A stretch of DNA of 14,029 bases, taken from an uncultured Collinsella sp. (GTDB taxonomy: Bacteria > Actinomycetota > Coriobacteriia > Coriobacteriales > Coriobacteriaceae). The notes below the pieces were generated by a model. That model saw only the letters and a list, made by a program, of their open reading frames with translations. It made no database searches and was not told where the DNA came from. Both the position numbers and the translations under genes were made by a program. Below are positions 13,834 through 14,029 of the stretch, piece by piece; within the stretch, counting starts at the first letter, position 1; the number at the start of each line of letters is the position of its first letter. The DNA lies in assembly GCA_947002045.1 (NCBI GenBank), contig CAMQJB010000051.1, positions 1 through 14,029 of the forward strand, written 5' to 3'.

Positions 13834-13868
13834 AGACGCACCAACAACCCCAAAGTAACCAAAACCAG

Positions 13869-13903
13869 AAGGGGGCTCCTTGCCAACAAGGAGCCCCCTT
13901 TAT
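13869..13903 (+). terminator. Intrinsic terminator of polA
   Basis: GGGGGCTCCTTG (13871-13882) pairs perfectly with 13887-13898 around a CCAA loop, extended by two A-T pairs (13869-13870 with 13899-13900) and followed by TTTAT. It is strong on the plus strand and could also work on the minus strand, because AA-rich sequence precedes it. Confidence 0.93.
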
Positions 13904-13975
13904 CCAAATATATTCAGCTAAGTATCTAGACACTCAAGACGCCATCTTGGCGGCAGGTAAGTAAACCTAGGGCCT

Positions 13976-14029
<54 letters not shown>

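Noticed and set aside
13902..13975. Gene or tRNA fragment after polA
   Set aside because: Only a small CGCC/GGCG palindrome (13940-13952) is visible. There is no coding or tRNA signature, and it borders the artefact run.

Overview
The window looks like a piece of a Coriobacteriia (Actinobacteria) chromosome, most likely Collinsella or a close relative. This is inferred from the high-GC codon use, the AAAGGA/GGAG-type ribosome sites, the gene set, and the DNA polymerase I with a degenerate proofreading domain. It is mostly core chromosome, with no integrase, transposase or phage gene. The last 54 bases are a pure G run, almost certainly a sequencing or assembly artefact, so the right edge is probably a contig end.

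Layout. (1) 91-1831, minus strand: a PiT-type phosphate transporter followed by its DUF47 (PhoU-like) partner. (2) 2080-5199, plus strand: a small unknown protein, a Bax inhibitor-1 family membrane protein with a strong terminator, a DUF2263/TIGR02452 macrodomain-like (bacterial PARG-type) protein with a changed catalytic motif, a second terminator, and an SGNH hydrolase resembling the arylesterase/acyltransferase MsAct. (3) 5200-5531: a 332-base convergent spacer holding a highly ordered repeat array. (4) 5532-7974, minus strand: thiD, then thiC behind a TPP riboswitch. (5) 8047-8562, plus: a small unknown single-pass membrane protein, divergent from thiC. (6) 8606-10916, minus: yaaA and an M18 aminopeptidase, separated by a long hairpin. 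(7) 11083-13833, plus: polA, closed by a perfect terminator.

How the genes relate. The pit/DUF47 pair is a phosphate-uptake unit. thiC and thiD make and phosphorylate the hydroxymethylpyrimidine half of thiamine, and the riboswitch senses the end product. The other genes are separate housekeeping or stress functions: YaaA for peroxide/iron stress, BI-1 for membrane ion homeostasis, the aminopeptidase for peptide turnover, and polA for repair.

The most unusual structure is the array at 5255-5470. Six copies of a 15-base motif alternate in orientation at a fixed step of 40-41 bases, so they form three hairpins with exactly 25-base loops. Every arm-to-arm mismatch is a G-U pair if the plus strand is transcribed. 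The array is bracketed by inverted GCGGTGG-containing sequences and ends in a terminator-like hairpin. I do not recognise it as a described element.
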